A stretch of 64,000 nucleotides of DNA, from positions 8,220,098-8,284,097 of the forward strand of contig JADWOT020000007.1 of the NCBI GenBank assembly GCA_036345935.2. The letters run 5' to 3'. The notes beneath the pieces were generated by a model. That model was not told the origin of the DNA. It did no database searches and was given only the letters and a program-made list of their open reading frames with translations. A program made the position numbers and the translations under genes. Of the stretch, positions 52,606 to 64,000 are shown piece by piece. Numbering within the stretch: the stretch's first letter is position 1; every line of letters starts with the position of its first letter. Source of the DNA: Taenia hydatigena. Lineage: Eukaryota; Platyhelminthes; Cestoda; Cyclophyllidea; Taeniidae.

Positions 52606-52758
52606 TGCCTGTACGAGGGTGAACTTATTATCTGAATTGGATGAAGATATTTAGATGGGCCTGTCTTGTCTCCATTTGGAAGCGGAATGAGTATTATCGA
52701 GGTGGCGGCCCATTTTGAGACCCGCCTTAGTGATATTTTGCTTCCAAGGGGACTATAA
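52606..52758 (+). other. Coding-like 3' extension of the F-box gene, structure unresolved
   Basis: After the TAG at 52603 the same frame continues CLYE, then crosses a 36-nt GT-AG segment (52619-52654) in phase 1. It stays open for 33 more codons to a TAA at 52756-52758, with GSGMSIIEVAAHFETRL resembling the closing GxGL-helix of a small GTPase. This model needs the TAG to be an error or allele. A second model avoids the TAG with a 35-nt intron (52528-52562) giving GLPISSHFDELEAVVPVRG, then the 36-nt intron, ending at a TGA at 52716-52718. A third uses the 35-nt intron plus a 28-nt one (52619-52646), which regains the GSGM frame but is unusually short. Only transcripts can decide. Confidence 0.5.
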
Positions 52759-52775
52759 ATTAACGTTGCTAACAA

Positions 52776-52781
52776 AATAAA
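52776..52781 (+). terminator. Poly(A) signal AATAAA of the F-box gene
   Basis: A canonical AATAAA lies 18 bases after the TAA at 52758. Its position supports the transcript extending past the TAG at 52603 to at least this point. Confidence 0.55.
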
Positions 52782-55700
52782 TTGCTGGATGTTTCGGCAG
52801 TTCTAAATGCCTTTTCATCTTTTCTGCTTGATTGTTCACAGCGTTGAGCACGATGCTACTTTTGAGCGGTTTCATAACCTGCAAATGTTTATTGTGATAG
52901 CACTCTAATAGCACTTCTGAGGGTAGCCACAACGTAGCATCTTTAGATAGGCTTTATGTTTCAAATAGAGGAAAATAACAATCGTGTCACCTGCGTGGTA
53001 TTTTAGGGAATTGCATCAACACAATTGATTTAAAAAACAGCATACTGACTGAGAAGTGTAGTTCATTGCTAGTGGTAGGTTCCTTATTCCAGTGTTGCAG
53101 CTGACAAATCATTTAAAATGAGGGGTTTGCTACCAAGCCATGACTGGTTGGCATTGATCAAGATTTTCCGATTAATGCGCTGCAAAATGCAATCGGTCAC
53201 CCAGCTGGTGTTATCTACTGCCAATAGCTAATTTTAATTTACCAGATAAGATAGGTTTGCATCTTGACAGCTGCTTGAGAATAGCAAGTACTGCTCACTT
53301 CCTTAAAGCGCTTTGCAGGATGTCGCTATCTTTGTCCAGTTCGATATTAGGGAGGAGAATGCAAAAGTAAGACCAACAGAGGTATTTTTCATTTCATGAT
53401 GTGAATTCGAGAAAAATTACAGGTGTTGAAGGATTTTTGCGGATTCACTGTCATTGTCCTCCATCCCGTATCCATTAGCGATTCACTTTAATTTTACTTC
53501 AGAGAATGTGTGGAAAGGAAACGCTACCTCACAATGAGGTAGTGCATAAATTGGCTGATTATTGTGTGAATGGCGAACTCATTCCTTAGTTGACCTTCTA
53601 CTGGCGTAGGCGAGGACGCCAATGACACGGCATGACTAAGATTGTGTGGAGGCTATCAAACCCTCCCCTGTAAGGCGACCCCGGCACCTACAACCGAGGT
53701 GTGCGCGGGTGTGCTGTTCAATTAAAAAAGGGCATTCCAGTCCCGATGATGGTCTAAAAACGAGTTCATATCATCAATTGTCCTCAAAGGTACAAAGGAA
53801 GAGGCATTGTGCTACCTTTCCTACCGCCGAACTGGCCGCGCAAGCCCCTCATCGGTGCTACACTCAACTTGTCCTACTTGGCTATGTATGATGTCCCTGC
53901 AATGTTACTCGAGTGATTCGGAATGTATGCTTACCATTCATCAACGTCCTGGCATTGACCAAACCTACAATTGCGTTGCAGAACCAAAACGACGAAGATA
54001 CCGAAGCTGAAGAATTGCTATCACGCTATTCATTTTATAAAGTCCAGCATGTCATAAGAGACATAAAAGTGAGAAGTTGCAGGTTGAATAGATACAGAAA
54101 TGTACGACTGCAATTACTTGAAGCAGCTGCCTATACTTTGTTCAATTCCCTCTGCAGAACATACCGCTCAAATGTTAATGGTGTTCAGTAGTCTGTAAGC
54201 CACTTTGAAGAATGTTCGAGTCCGACCCAAATGTAATTTTTCACTACGCCTTGCATGAATACGTTCGCGGTATTCACTTGTGCAGTTGTTTACGTGTGGC
54301 ACACGCATGATTTGCTTGTTGGAATGCATGTGTCGATTCAAGAAGCAGAAAAACGACTCATACTATTTAGAGGGAAGCGCGTTTCGAAGTGGTCGCGCAA
54401 TGCAGCAACGTGTAAAATCTATTTCTTGCTTTCATCGGAATAAAGGTGCACTTTCAAACTTGGTGGTCAATTAGGCCAGTAGTGTATCAAAGAATGATAG
54501 AATACTTGGCACTTAGTGTGTACCCAAAGAAATAATTTCTGTCTAAGCAAATATGTACCTATTGTCGGTTCTGCCATTGGCGCTGCTGCCATACTTTGTA
54601 AGGTGGAAAAATCGTGACTTCTAGCCGCATATTGCGTTTGCCAATTCTCAGCAATGGCAAGTTATGCATGCATCATGATTGCGTGACTTTGCATCTAGAC
54701 CGTACCAAGGGAATTAGTATGCTAGCATCAAAGCGAAGTCACCAGTCATCCACCTAGAGGTCCGACTTATTCGAACCTCATTCTCACTGCCACATAGTAC
54801 CTCTTCATAATGACGGGTTATGGCAGCCTCTACCCCTTTCTTTCTACTAATTTGCTTTCCTTTATTTCTTTCCACCTCACCATCCTTTACATTTTTATAT
54901 GCAAACCTTTGATGAAAGCTGAATGAAAGGAGTTAGCAACACGCCATCGCTACACCTTCCTAATGCAAAGATGGACTTGCTCAGTGTTGATTGTGCGAAG
55001 AAGTGGAAGGTCAAATAAGCCTTTTCAAATTCCTTTGACCACTTTCACTCCTTGTTGGGCCGAGTCAGACATCATTATTCAAGAGCTCTAAAAGAAAGGA
55101 GATATCCTTCTATTATAACTGGAACAGTGCTGCAAGTGCACCCACAATCTAAAAGAATTAACGCACTATGCGAATGGGCTGTCAAAGTGCGCTTTGTATA
55201 TATTTTGGAGTGGCAGAATTAATCCTTACATACATTGAAAGGAAAGCGTGTTAGGGGCGATGATGATTGTTAAGCTAATTAAACAAACTCGCATATTTTG
55301 TTAAAGAGCCGCTAAAGACAGCTTAGATCCTATTCGCGGCTCAAAACGCACAACAAATGCATCCTTATTTTCTGCAATGGAACGTTCCATCAAAGTCCTC
55401 ACATCAAAGGTTCTCTTATTTGAAGTGGCCAAAATGCTGCATTTAATTTAGAGACCTTTAGGCAGAAAATGACGATTTGAGGTGCGCAGCATGATTTTCT
55501 GCAACAGATGATTTAAAATTCACTATTGCCGTAAAAGGCGTCATATTGTTGCTAATTTGACGGCATGAGTAGAGGTCATTATTTGCTTCAGATACGATAA
55601 GTGTCCAATCTCTTGCTTAAGTTTTTGGGGAATTTTCGTTAGTCTTGGCCACGGCGGCGAACATCCATCGCAGTAAGCTTGACAGTAATTATAAGATTTG

Positions 55701-58700
55701 CGCACTTGTCATTCAGGTCCTTTTTGACGTCGACTGGCTAAGGCACTACTTTGATAATAAACTAGTGAATGGCGCTTACCAACTGCAGCGATTACTTGGC
55801 GGTTGGGTTGGGTCACTGGCGCGAACTTTACCAAGGTGGGGTGTGTCCGCAAGGTCGTGTAAATACCGAATTTCAAAAGAGTACTGGGACTAATGGTCGG
55901 CGATTTGCAGCCTAAAGGAGGCACAAAAAATGCCCTAGAAATACGTTATGAGAAAATCTACATGAACGAATGCAGATTTGTTAAATTTACTGGAAAAAAT
56001 TGAGAGGATTTGAAGATGGTAACCGGAGATAACATTAGACTATTAGCATCGAAGAAGGCTAACACTTTTCACTTTGACATTAGAAAAACAGTGATTTCGC
56101 TTACTTCATTGTTTCCACTTCGGTCAACTGGCGCTCTATCACGGGTATTATCAAGTCATTTGGGCACGAAAAGAATGGTTTTACTACTTGCTGTTCAAAC
56201 CCTTAAGCCATAACATTGTATTTCCAATAATTTTTCCTGATTTCACCTTATAATTGCATTATATGCCTTTGCATACGTCGAGGGGGCTTTGAAAGTGATG
56301 GCTTGCTTCTTATGCAGTAAACCCTCTTTTATAAGACTCGCATCATCTCTTTGGCGATGAGGACTTGTGTTACTAATGGAGTGAGCGTTTGATGGTATGC
56401 GTTAAGTTGGTGCAAGTTTTGTTAACCACTCAAACAAGCAGTTAAGTGCTACGCACGACAGTTTCCAGGTCTTATAAATTTGTAGTAATGGCGGTTTTAT
56501 GTAATCACATTGGCATAACTAGTTTGTAGGGCGTTCGTGGTAGCAACTGTTAGGTCAAGGCGCAAGAATCTTTAAGAAATGTGAACTAAAATCTTAATAA
56601 TGAGTCCCTCTAGGTGTTATGCGCGGATCTCAGATCCTTTGGAGTGCTGAAGGAGACTCAAGTATACTTCTGTCTCCTCCCTTTGCCAACATTTACTAAA
56701 ACCCTAAAGGCATCAATTTTTGCGTTATTCGTCCTTTAATGGGATCGCTACCTTTAGCAAACGTACAGATTAAGAGAGGCGTATCATGCGCGTTCAATCA
56801 TACATTGAACAATGTTGAAAAATGATGTCCTGTTTGTGAAGCATTTAATTTGCTGCTTGCGCTTGATGTGTGAAATCGTCTGTTGCCGCTCTGATAAGAA
56901 TAATCAGAAACAGAGGAAGTTAGGGCATCAGAGGAGGGTGCATTCTGGTTATCGAAGTGCTAGGGCGTGATAAACCCTTTATCCTTGCAAATGCTTACAC
57001 GGCAGGGGATTTAGATAAGTGAGCCATTGCTAACCTGGATGTCTTTACGGGGTGGCGTCAGTCTATTTGCATTATGCCACCATCTGAGCACTTTTCTACC
57101 ATTCCTATCTGACAATTTGATTACCAATAGTTGTTATGAATGGAAATCGCTTATCTAGGTTGCGAACCAGCGCGGAGTGGCTACTCTGAAGATGACTTCA
57201 ATAGAGCATATTTCAATGTGTTAACTATATTCTTATAAAAAATGTTGGAAATTGTGCTTTGTCAACTAAATGCACTGCTTTTACTAGCTACTCGCTCAAT
57301 CTTAAACATAATTGAAAGCCGTCTCAAGCACACCTCCGTCTAACCACGCACTAATGGACGTGCTAAGATGCAAGGCGAAACAGATAAAAGTGTTTCATTT
57401 GGAAACGCACATGAGATATAATTAATTAAGATCCATGATTGGCGAGGTTACATCAAAGCGCTCGATTTCTTTAATAGGCGAAGGCGATGTTGTTTCCATC
57501 TATGCTTGCAAGGTCATCAGTGATCAGAATACAATATGTTCAACCCGTTATCTTTTGGTGCTTTACTCAGTTAAAGTGAATCAAAATCTAGCTGGGTTAA
57601 ATGGCCCTTGTGTCTCCATTGACAGTCAATGTTGTGGGGACAACGTGAAATAATGCAGTGGGTCTGCTCGCATTGTTCTGAACCACTATTATTCAGCGAC
57701 TAGGGGGGAATCAAGAACCTTGAGCTGTGATATTAATACGGACCAACATGGTAGACAATAAAGGAGATTGCGCCGTCAATGGGGCCAGATAATAAATCGA
57801 GGGACGCGAACGTTCTTTTTGTTGTAGATGTTTTCACTTATCGATCTGAGCAAATTGATGATGCGTTGACTCCAGTGTGCCATGGCATTGTGCTGTTTTA
57901 AGTCTATCACGTCTTTAATAAAGCCTGCATGTATGACATTTCGACTAATCCACACCTCAGCTAAGCAGAACCATAGTAGAAATCCGCGACCGTTGTTCTA
58001 AAGACGTAGAGCAGAGCATTTGTTAAAGAAAGAAAATGAATTTTTGACGATTGATGGGTGAAGACATTTCAGTTGTTCAAATCGGTTGCTGAACTCGATA
58101 ATGCAACACAAATAAGTGCTATGAAAACAAGCTGCTAGTCAGTTTGTGTCTTAATTTTTGCCTATAGTTGATAAATACAAATTCGTTGAGTGTTAAAAAA
58201 ATCTAGCGGACCAAACTTATGCTGCCTTTTGATTAGCGAATTTCCTCAGATCAGACATGAAAAGTGTGGAGAGGGGTGGTTAATCGCAGATAATTCCCCA
58301 AGTTCTGCAATATCAGTCCCTAAGAATGAAGGCAAGTACAAATTGCGGGACATTTGCAGCCACGCAGCTGCTGGATTGGTCATTCCAACACACTAGGTCT
58401 AGCAAATTAAAACTAAAATATTACACAACTAGTGAATTTCATATGATGTAAAATGCAGCAGCGAATGGGAGGATTGCGTAAGGAAAGAGATGAAAGCCAA
58501 GTTGTGATCGGTAGTTATTTTAAATAGCCATAGCCTGAAGGTTTCACCTGCGTACTCTCTAAATTGAGCTTGACAAACTCGTGGTGCAGTCTAAGTAGAT
58601 GGCAAAAATGTGAGGATTTTTAGGATCACAGCAACCAGTGACGATGACCTTTGCATCCAAACGGAAGAGGCTATGGACTCCAAAACTTACCTTATTGCTG

Positions 58701-61700
58701 TTTGTTATTTCGCGCAGATAACAATGTATTGTCATGCCAATCGACAGGGAACTCAGAATGCCCAGCTTACACTTGGTCTTTCACAGGTTTAAAAGGACGG
58801 AATAAAATCCCCTTAAATGCAAAGTTGACACCAACGTGGATGCGCTTAAAGTTGGGTTAGGTGAGTGAATGAAGCAGTGTGGATTGACGGTCTTAATTTT
58901 ATCCAAAGCTAAGTTTCATCGAAAATTGATTGATCATAGCTTAACTAATAGGCAACAAATCTTTATTAACCGTTTAGTAGCAACCAGTTGTCTACGCGGC
59001 ATTGGGGTAAATAGTTAGTCTTTGCGTCAAAGTCAAACGTCACAGAGTGTCTGCCTTACCCATGCGGGAGGCTAATCCGGTAGGGTTAACAAAGTCGTGA
59101 CCGGCACGTAGCGGCGAGCATTGAGTGAGGTCGCGACAACTTCCCCCATGAGGGCTGGACAAGCTCACCACACCCGAGGCGTGTGTGAGTCACTGTCAAT
59201 ATCAAACGGTCTGCTATACCTCGTCTACGGTATTAAAATGAATATGCAGCACTGGTCGAACCCAATACTGACAATGAAAAGGCTATATTCTACAGATCCG
59301 ACTGATAGACCAGCTTTAGCAGCGGTCTCATCGCTGCTATTTGCAACTAATGTTAACATCATCTCGCTCGACATCTCTCTATTTTAGCCAAAGTCTTTTA
59401 AGGGGATTGTCCATCTTGCACGCACTTGGATTTACAAAGCACGTGTGCAATTGTTGCGTAAAACTAAAGCAATGAGGGACGGCGTCGAAAAGGACGTGTC
59501 TTTGTTATGGATTTCACGGATCAATACGTCAAAATAACAATAAAATTAGGTGCGCATTAAATAGTGTGTTTCTGCATAGCCAATACTTTCGCGGTTTAGC
59601 AAATGGTGGCATCACCCATGCAATAACATTCTTACCAATGGGAGGGAGACGGATATCCTCCCCTTCTGCAAGTTTTATGATCCTTAGCATGAGCAATTGA
59701 GCAATCAACATCAAATCTTACCGGAGCTTGATCTCTTACTTTATTCGATGAAATGCCTTCCTTAATTTCACGCAGCCACCATTATGGATCGCGTTTCATT
59801 ACATTGCCCTTCACGTGCAATTCTGTAGCAAATAGTGACACCATTGATTTGGAAGGCCCAAATTCAAGTTCTATGGCCTGGGTCTCCGTCAATGAGTTCA
59901 GAATTTTTCCATGAGATTTGTTACCCTTCCTCAAATTTATCCGGCTGCCGCAACTGGCTCTCCACTACTGTGTTAAGCAATGGTTTTGGCGGTCATTAAG
60001 GTAGGAACGAAACAGTTTAGCTAGGTCGAGTTGTTTAATTGGGTTACCTGCCATCCTACAATCAAATCAAATTTCTCAAATTTGGGCAATTACTAAAGTG
60101 CATCTGCCAAGATGTGCTCAAACATGGTAGCGAGGATGATCATAACGCGCAAATGCAAGGGCGCTTATTTAGTAAAAGAATGAAAGCATTTAAGAGGCTG
60201 GACTCATTTGTTTGGAAGACAATGACCTAAACAAACTTAAGTGGCGACATGAGCATTTCAATGTGCACCGACGCCTCGCTGCCTAGAAAGATATGAAATG
60301 TTGACAAGATCAAGTGGATTCCACTTCCAGACCTAAAACTAATCTGCAATTATTGGTCACTATAAATACGGTCTTCAATTTTGTTAGCAATGTTTAAGGA
60401 AAAGGAGTGGATTTACTAACAGCTAAGTAGAATTTTCGCTTATTTGCTAACCTTTGCTGCCTTTAGATAAAGGACAGCCTTTTAAATAAAATCGCTTGTT
60501 GTCAAACAATTTTAAACCATTTTTAAAAGCAAATAGCATGATTGGAGGCGTACAGGTGATTTAACGTGAATCAATGCAAATCCTGCCTAAAATAGGCTAA
60601 ATACCATTTCGATGATTGAAACTGCTCTGCGATCGGGATATGGAAAGTCAGGCCAATTTGTTTTGTAACGCTATCCAATTGTAGAGGGCAACGTCCGGTT
60701 GCAAGCCTAAGGCAAATAAAATGTGAAATAGTATGCTACATTCCACTGGCTTGGAACTACTCTGATGGAAATGATGCGGCTTCAAGGCAATCACGGACAT
60801 GAGATAGCGTATTGATTTCAACCGAAACTGCTATAATGCACCATTTGTTATTCATACTGCACTTCTAGCACTGCAGTACCCAGGTTATTATTGCAGATGG
60901 CTCTAGAATCACATTCATTATGCAACGAAGTGTCAGGGCAGTTACCGTGGACCCAAACGCAGCTACTCCGTAAATGTTAGAGCCTCTCCTTCTTCTTTAC
61001 GTTCCGGTAGTGTTTGCACGTATTTATGATAACCATCCACTACGGTCTCATATGCACTCCAGTTTGAAGGCATTGCTGGCGCTTGCCTACATAAGGTCTT
61101 CAAAAATCTCGTTATTTTGAGCTCTAGCAGTAATTAATTTTGTAGGCAAAAATTATTCTAGTGTGTCTGTTCCAATCTCTCTTGTTTAAGCTGTTTCGTT
61201 GATGATATTGCCAGCTCTCCACAGCTTCCATGATGCAAATAGCTTGAGAGGATCTACTCGGCCTATTTTCTGGCATGCTTCCACGCAGTCTAACATGTTC
61301 AGCCAGTCTTCAAACCATCAATCAATTTTATCCTATTTAAGACGCATCTATATTTAAAAAAGGAAATGTCGGTCAATTATAAGAGTGCGTGAACCACAAA
61401 GATGAGAATTATAGGGTTCACTGAGTATTTCCTCCTACTCCCACGCGGTAAATGTCGTCTGATCCTACACTCCTAATCAGGTCTAGAAATCGCGCCAAAT
61501 ATCGGGAGTTCAATTCAACATCAACATGATTAAACGAGACCGGAGTGGCCACGCTCGAAGAGGGACTTAGGTCACGTATGAGAGTGGGTGATAACGACGA
61601 TGACTTGTATGATAAGCGATGGCTCATCCCTAGCATTAATATCTTGTTTTCTAAAACATGTTAAGCTGTTTTTGGTGCATGAGAATATGGATTATCAATT

Positions 61701-62729
61701 CTGTCAAGTCCAGAACAAAAGGAAAGAATGCTGCAGCTTCCTCAAATAAATGACAAGTGGACGCCAGCGCTGATGGCGAAGAAAAGCGAAAGCTGCTAGA
61801 GCTTGGTGATGGCCTCGAACCCGATTCAATGTTCATGATTATCACATGGTGAGACATTTTAAAGACTAGTGTATTACGGCTGTGCAAGTTATCTTTATAA
61901 TCTTGAAATTTATAAAACTGTCCGAATAAGTCCAGCGCCTGAAGCACATGTTGATTAATAAAGAACACTGTTTAACGCCGTCCCTCTGCAAGCACAATGT
62001 GAAGGTTCGCTTTGCGTCAAGTGCACTGTTAAGGTATCTTTAGAACCGTATGCTTAAGACTTTTCCGGGACGTAAGCACCAATGATTAGCATTAGCGTTT
62101 AGGCCTTCAGGACCGATTCGCACTATTTTGGTTAGACTTCTGATTTCCCAACAATGAGAGGACAATAAAAGAACAAACTAGTTGGGTTCTTTTTCCACGA
62201 ACACCACGCAGGTGACGTCTTTTTCGCTTGACGCGGGCAACACAATACAGAGTTTGTTTGCATTCGACTTGCCCAAGTCCTTCCTTTCTGGCACGCAAGT
62301 GGCGCGCATTGTCAGGCCAGCAATCACTTGACCCTTCGTTATTGAGTGAAACGTCACCTATAAAAAGCACCTAAACTCATTCTGTAGGATACTTGTTTTG
62401 AGCCTTTATTCACCTAATGAGCTAGGCATAACCTTGTATTTTCTACCACATGTAGGCTGGAGGAAAGCATAAGTCGCCAGCCGCCTTAAAGTGCGTAGGG
62501 TAACTGCAGCGTGACAATGCGAATTGGAAGGAAAGTTAACTTCTACTCGCATAACGAAGCAAATCATAGTAAGAATTAGAATGATAGGCCATGCCACGTC
62601 TAACATATTGCTTTAAAGTTAATTAAAAACTGAAGGACGAACCGCATACGAAAATGTTTCACAGCCAGTTTATCTGGTTCAAAACGCAAATCGATTTTTT
62701 CCTCTAGGAAGTTCTCGAAAACCTGAAAT
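52782..62729. other. Gene-poor spacer between the F-box gene and IR2 right arm
   Basis: No further gene is supported. At 53959-54191 (plus) an acceptor-like TTGCGTTGCAG precedes 76 open codons with helical, charged composition (EDTEAEELLSRY...), ending in TAG; no partner exon was found. GC-richer patches occur at about 53640-53730, 55640-55900 and 59040-59190 and may be worn repeats. The rest is AT-rich sequence with short unrecognised frames. Confidence 0.45.
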
Positions 62730-64000
62730 GACACAGTGGGGTCTTAATCTGAAGTCGCAACTGCGATGACATCATGATCTATGCATGGATGCTTAATTCA
62801 GTAAAAATGACCAATCGTATCATGCTCATGAAGCATCCTAGAGCATAAAGGTGCCTTGGTTAGAGAGAGCCGTTTTTACTGCTAATTCCCAAAGTGGAAG
62901 GAAAGCGCAGTTCGCAATCATTTCTGGGTGGGCTTTTTCCTCCGCACTAGCTGTTGGAATAATGCTCATGTGATTGCGGTCATGCGCATAGGCTAATTTT
63001 ACAATGAAATATTCGGATATGCCCACAGGTCAAAATAAGATAAAAGGGAATAACATGTATTCTAATGGTCACAGCATCATTCAGGCCAAGACAAAGGCCG
63101 TCAAAAAGGCTGCATTTTCTTCAATTGAAATTCAATGCAGGGAATGCGTTTCGGCAGGGAAGTAACGAGGGTTATGGGATTGACATTTGACACGAACACT
63201 TTCGAACTGCTTCCAATGACTAATGCGCCAATTTCGCTGACTCAAAAGATCCTCGACTTAAATGTTTCGATTCCCAACTGAGAACCATCATGCCGATGTT
63301 CTAAAATCGGATTTTGTGAGAATGGCTCATCTAGGCACAGAAGAAATGTCCTGTATTGATGGTGATCTATACCGCAGTCAGCTGACTGAAGGCACTCCGT
63401 TCCGCACAATTTTAATCAAAAGCTAATAAATGCATTACTTGCTTTACTAAGGCAAAATGTCAAACGAAAAGTTTTTTATATTCTAAAGGGATGCTGAGAG
63501 AAAGCGTCTGACCCCGCAATTGCTATGTATGGTTGACTGATTCTACGTATTTTTAAAGAAGAGTTCGCTAGGCATCTTATACAGTAGCACGCCTTGTTAA
63601 AATTTAGCGTTAGCGGTCCTGTTAGATGGTTGGAACGATACAGCAGATAGTCTAAGTTGCAGAACCCATGTTAACCAAAATGCTCTTTAGTGAGGCATCA
63701 TTGAAAAACTTTCCAAATAACTCCCTGTAATGTAGATAGCCACACCAATGAGACTTTCTCAGTAGACTTGAGAGGCGTTAGAGAGGGAGGTGTTTTAGTA
63801 GCCAGTTTGTGAGCTGATGCAAACATTGGCGAAGTCACTTCATTCAGTCAGGTAATAAAGATAAAGTGGATCAATCCAAGTGATTGGAACAGAAGCTATG
63901 AGAAGAGTTACGCAGCGGGATGTGGTGAGGGACTTAATGAGTCGTTCTTTAGACGAATCCCGTCGAGGCATTAGGAAGTGCTGGATAAGGGGGACTCGGA
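62730..64000 (-). repeat. Right arm of inverted repeat IR2 (runs off the window)
   Basis: Reverse-complement counterpart of 49847-51152. Matching landmarks include GTCTTAATCTGAAGTCGCAA at the inner end, AGTGGAAGGAA near 62896, and GATAGCCACACCAATGAGAC near 63736. The repeat continues beyond the end of the window. Confidence 0.85.
63140..63426 (+). pseudogene. Decayed coding stretch in IR2 right arm, unknown family
   Basis: Counterpart of 50496-50780. It starts GNAFRQGSNE and then suffers a one-base insertion at about 63170-63185 and another near 63265-63270. The last 48 codons (63280-63423, ENHHADVLKSDFV...) are open without internal stops and end at the same stop as the other arm. Each arm is therefore broken at different places, as expected for two independent decays of one coding ancestor. 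No family is recognised. Confidence 0.4.

Overview
This window looks like gene-poor intergenic DNA from a eukaryote. There are no operons, no Shine-Dalgarno-led genes and almost no long open frames. Splice signals, AATAAA poly(A) signals and tRNA-like Pol III boxes are present. The one convincing protein gene has a 75-nt intron and possible introns of about 35-36 nt near its 3' end. Very short introns of about 36 and 73 nt are a known habit of tapeworms, so a cestode with a large, repeat-rich genome is my best guess. That assignment is inference; no taxonomic marker gene is present.

Layout. Positions 1-2418 are the left arm of a near-identical inverted repeat whose right arm is 21477-23926. 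The right arm starts exactly at a 100-N assembly gap (21377-21476). The 19 kb between the arms has no firm gene. It holds a tRNA-Ser(CGA)-like sequence with a broken acceptor stem (4263-4345), an 80-bp direct repeat pair (7226 and 8658), one weak candidate exon (11772-12218, minus) and a tRNA-like/SINE-like unit (16701-16771, minus). From 23927 to about 49.8 kb I see AT-rich non-coding sequence with a second tRNA-derived remnant (31647-31719), low-complexity patches and a diverged tandem duplication (48551-48845).

The most interesting part is 49.8-64 kb. A second, older inverted repeat (49847-51152 and 62730-64000, roughly 80-85% identical by eye) carries a decayed but frame-conserved coding stretch in both arms. 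It is a candidate unrecognised repeat family or a duplicated pseudogene. Just inside the left arm lies the only strong gene, an F-box protein (51664-52605, perhaps extending to 52758). Its second half resembles a small-GTPase fold, as in FBXO4-type SCF ubiquitin-ligase adaptors. Its 3' end cannot be resolved by eye: an in-frame TAG at 52603 is followed by further coding-like sequence and an AATAAA at 52776.

I found no CRISPR array, prokaryotic system, intact transposase or intact reverse transcriptase.
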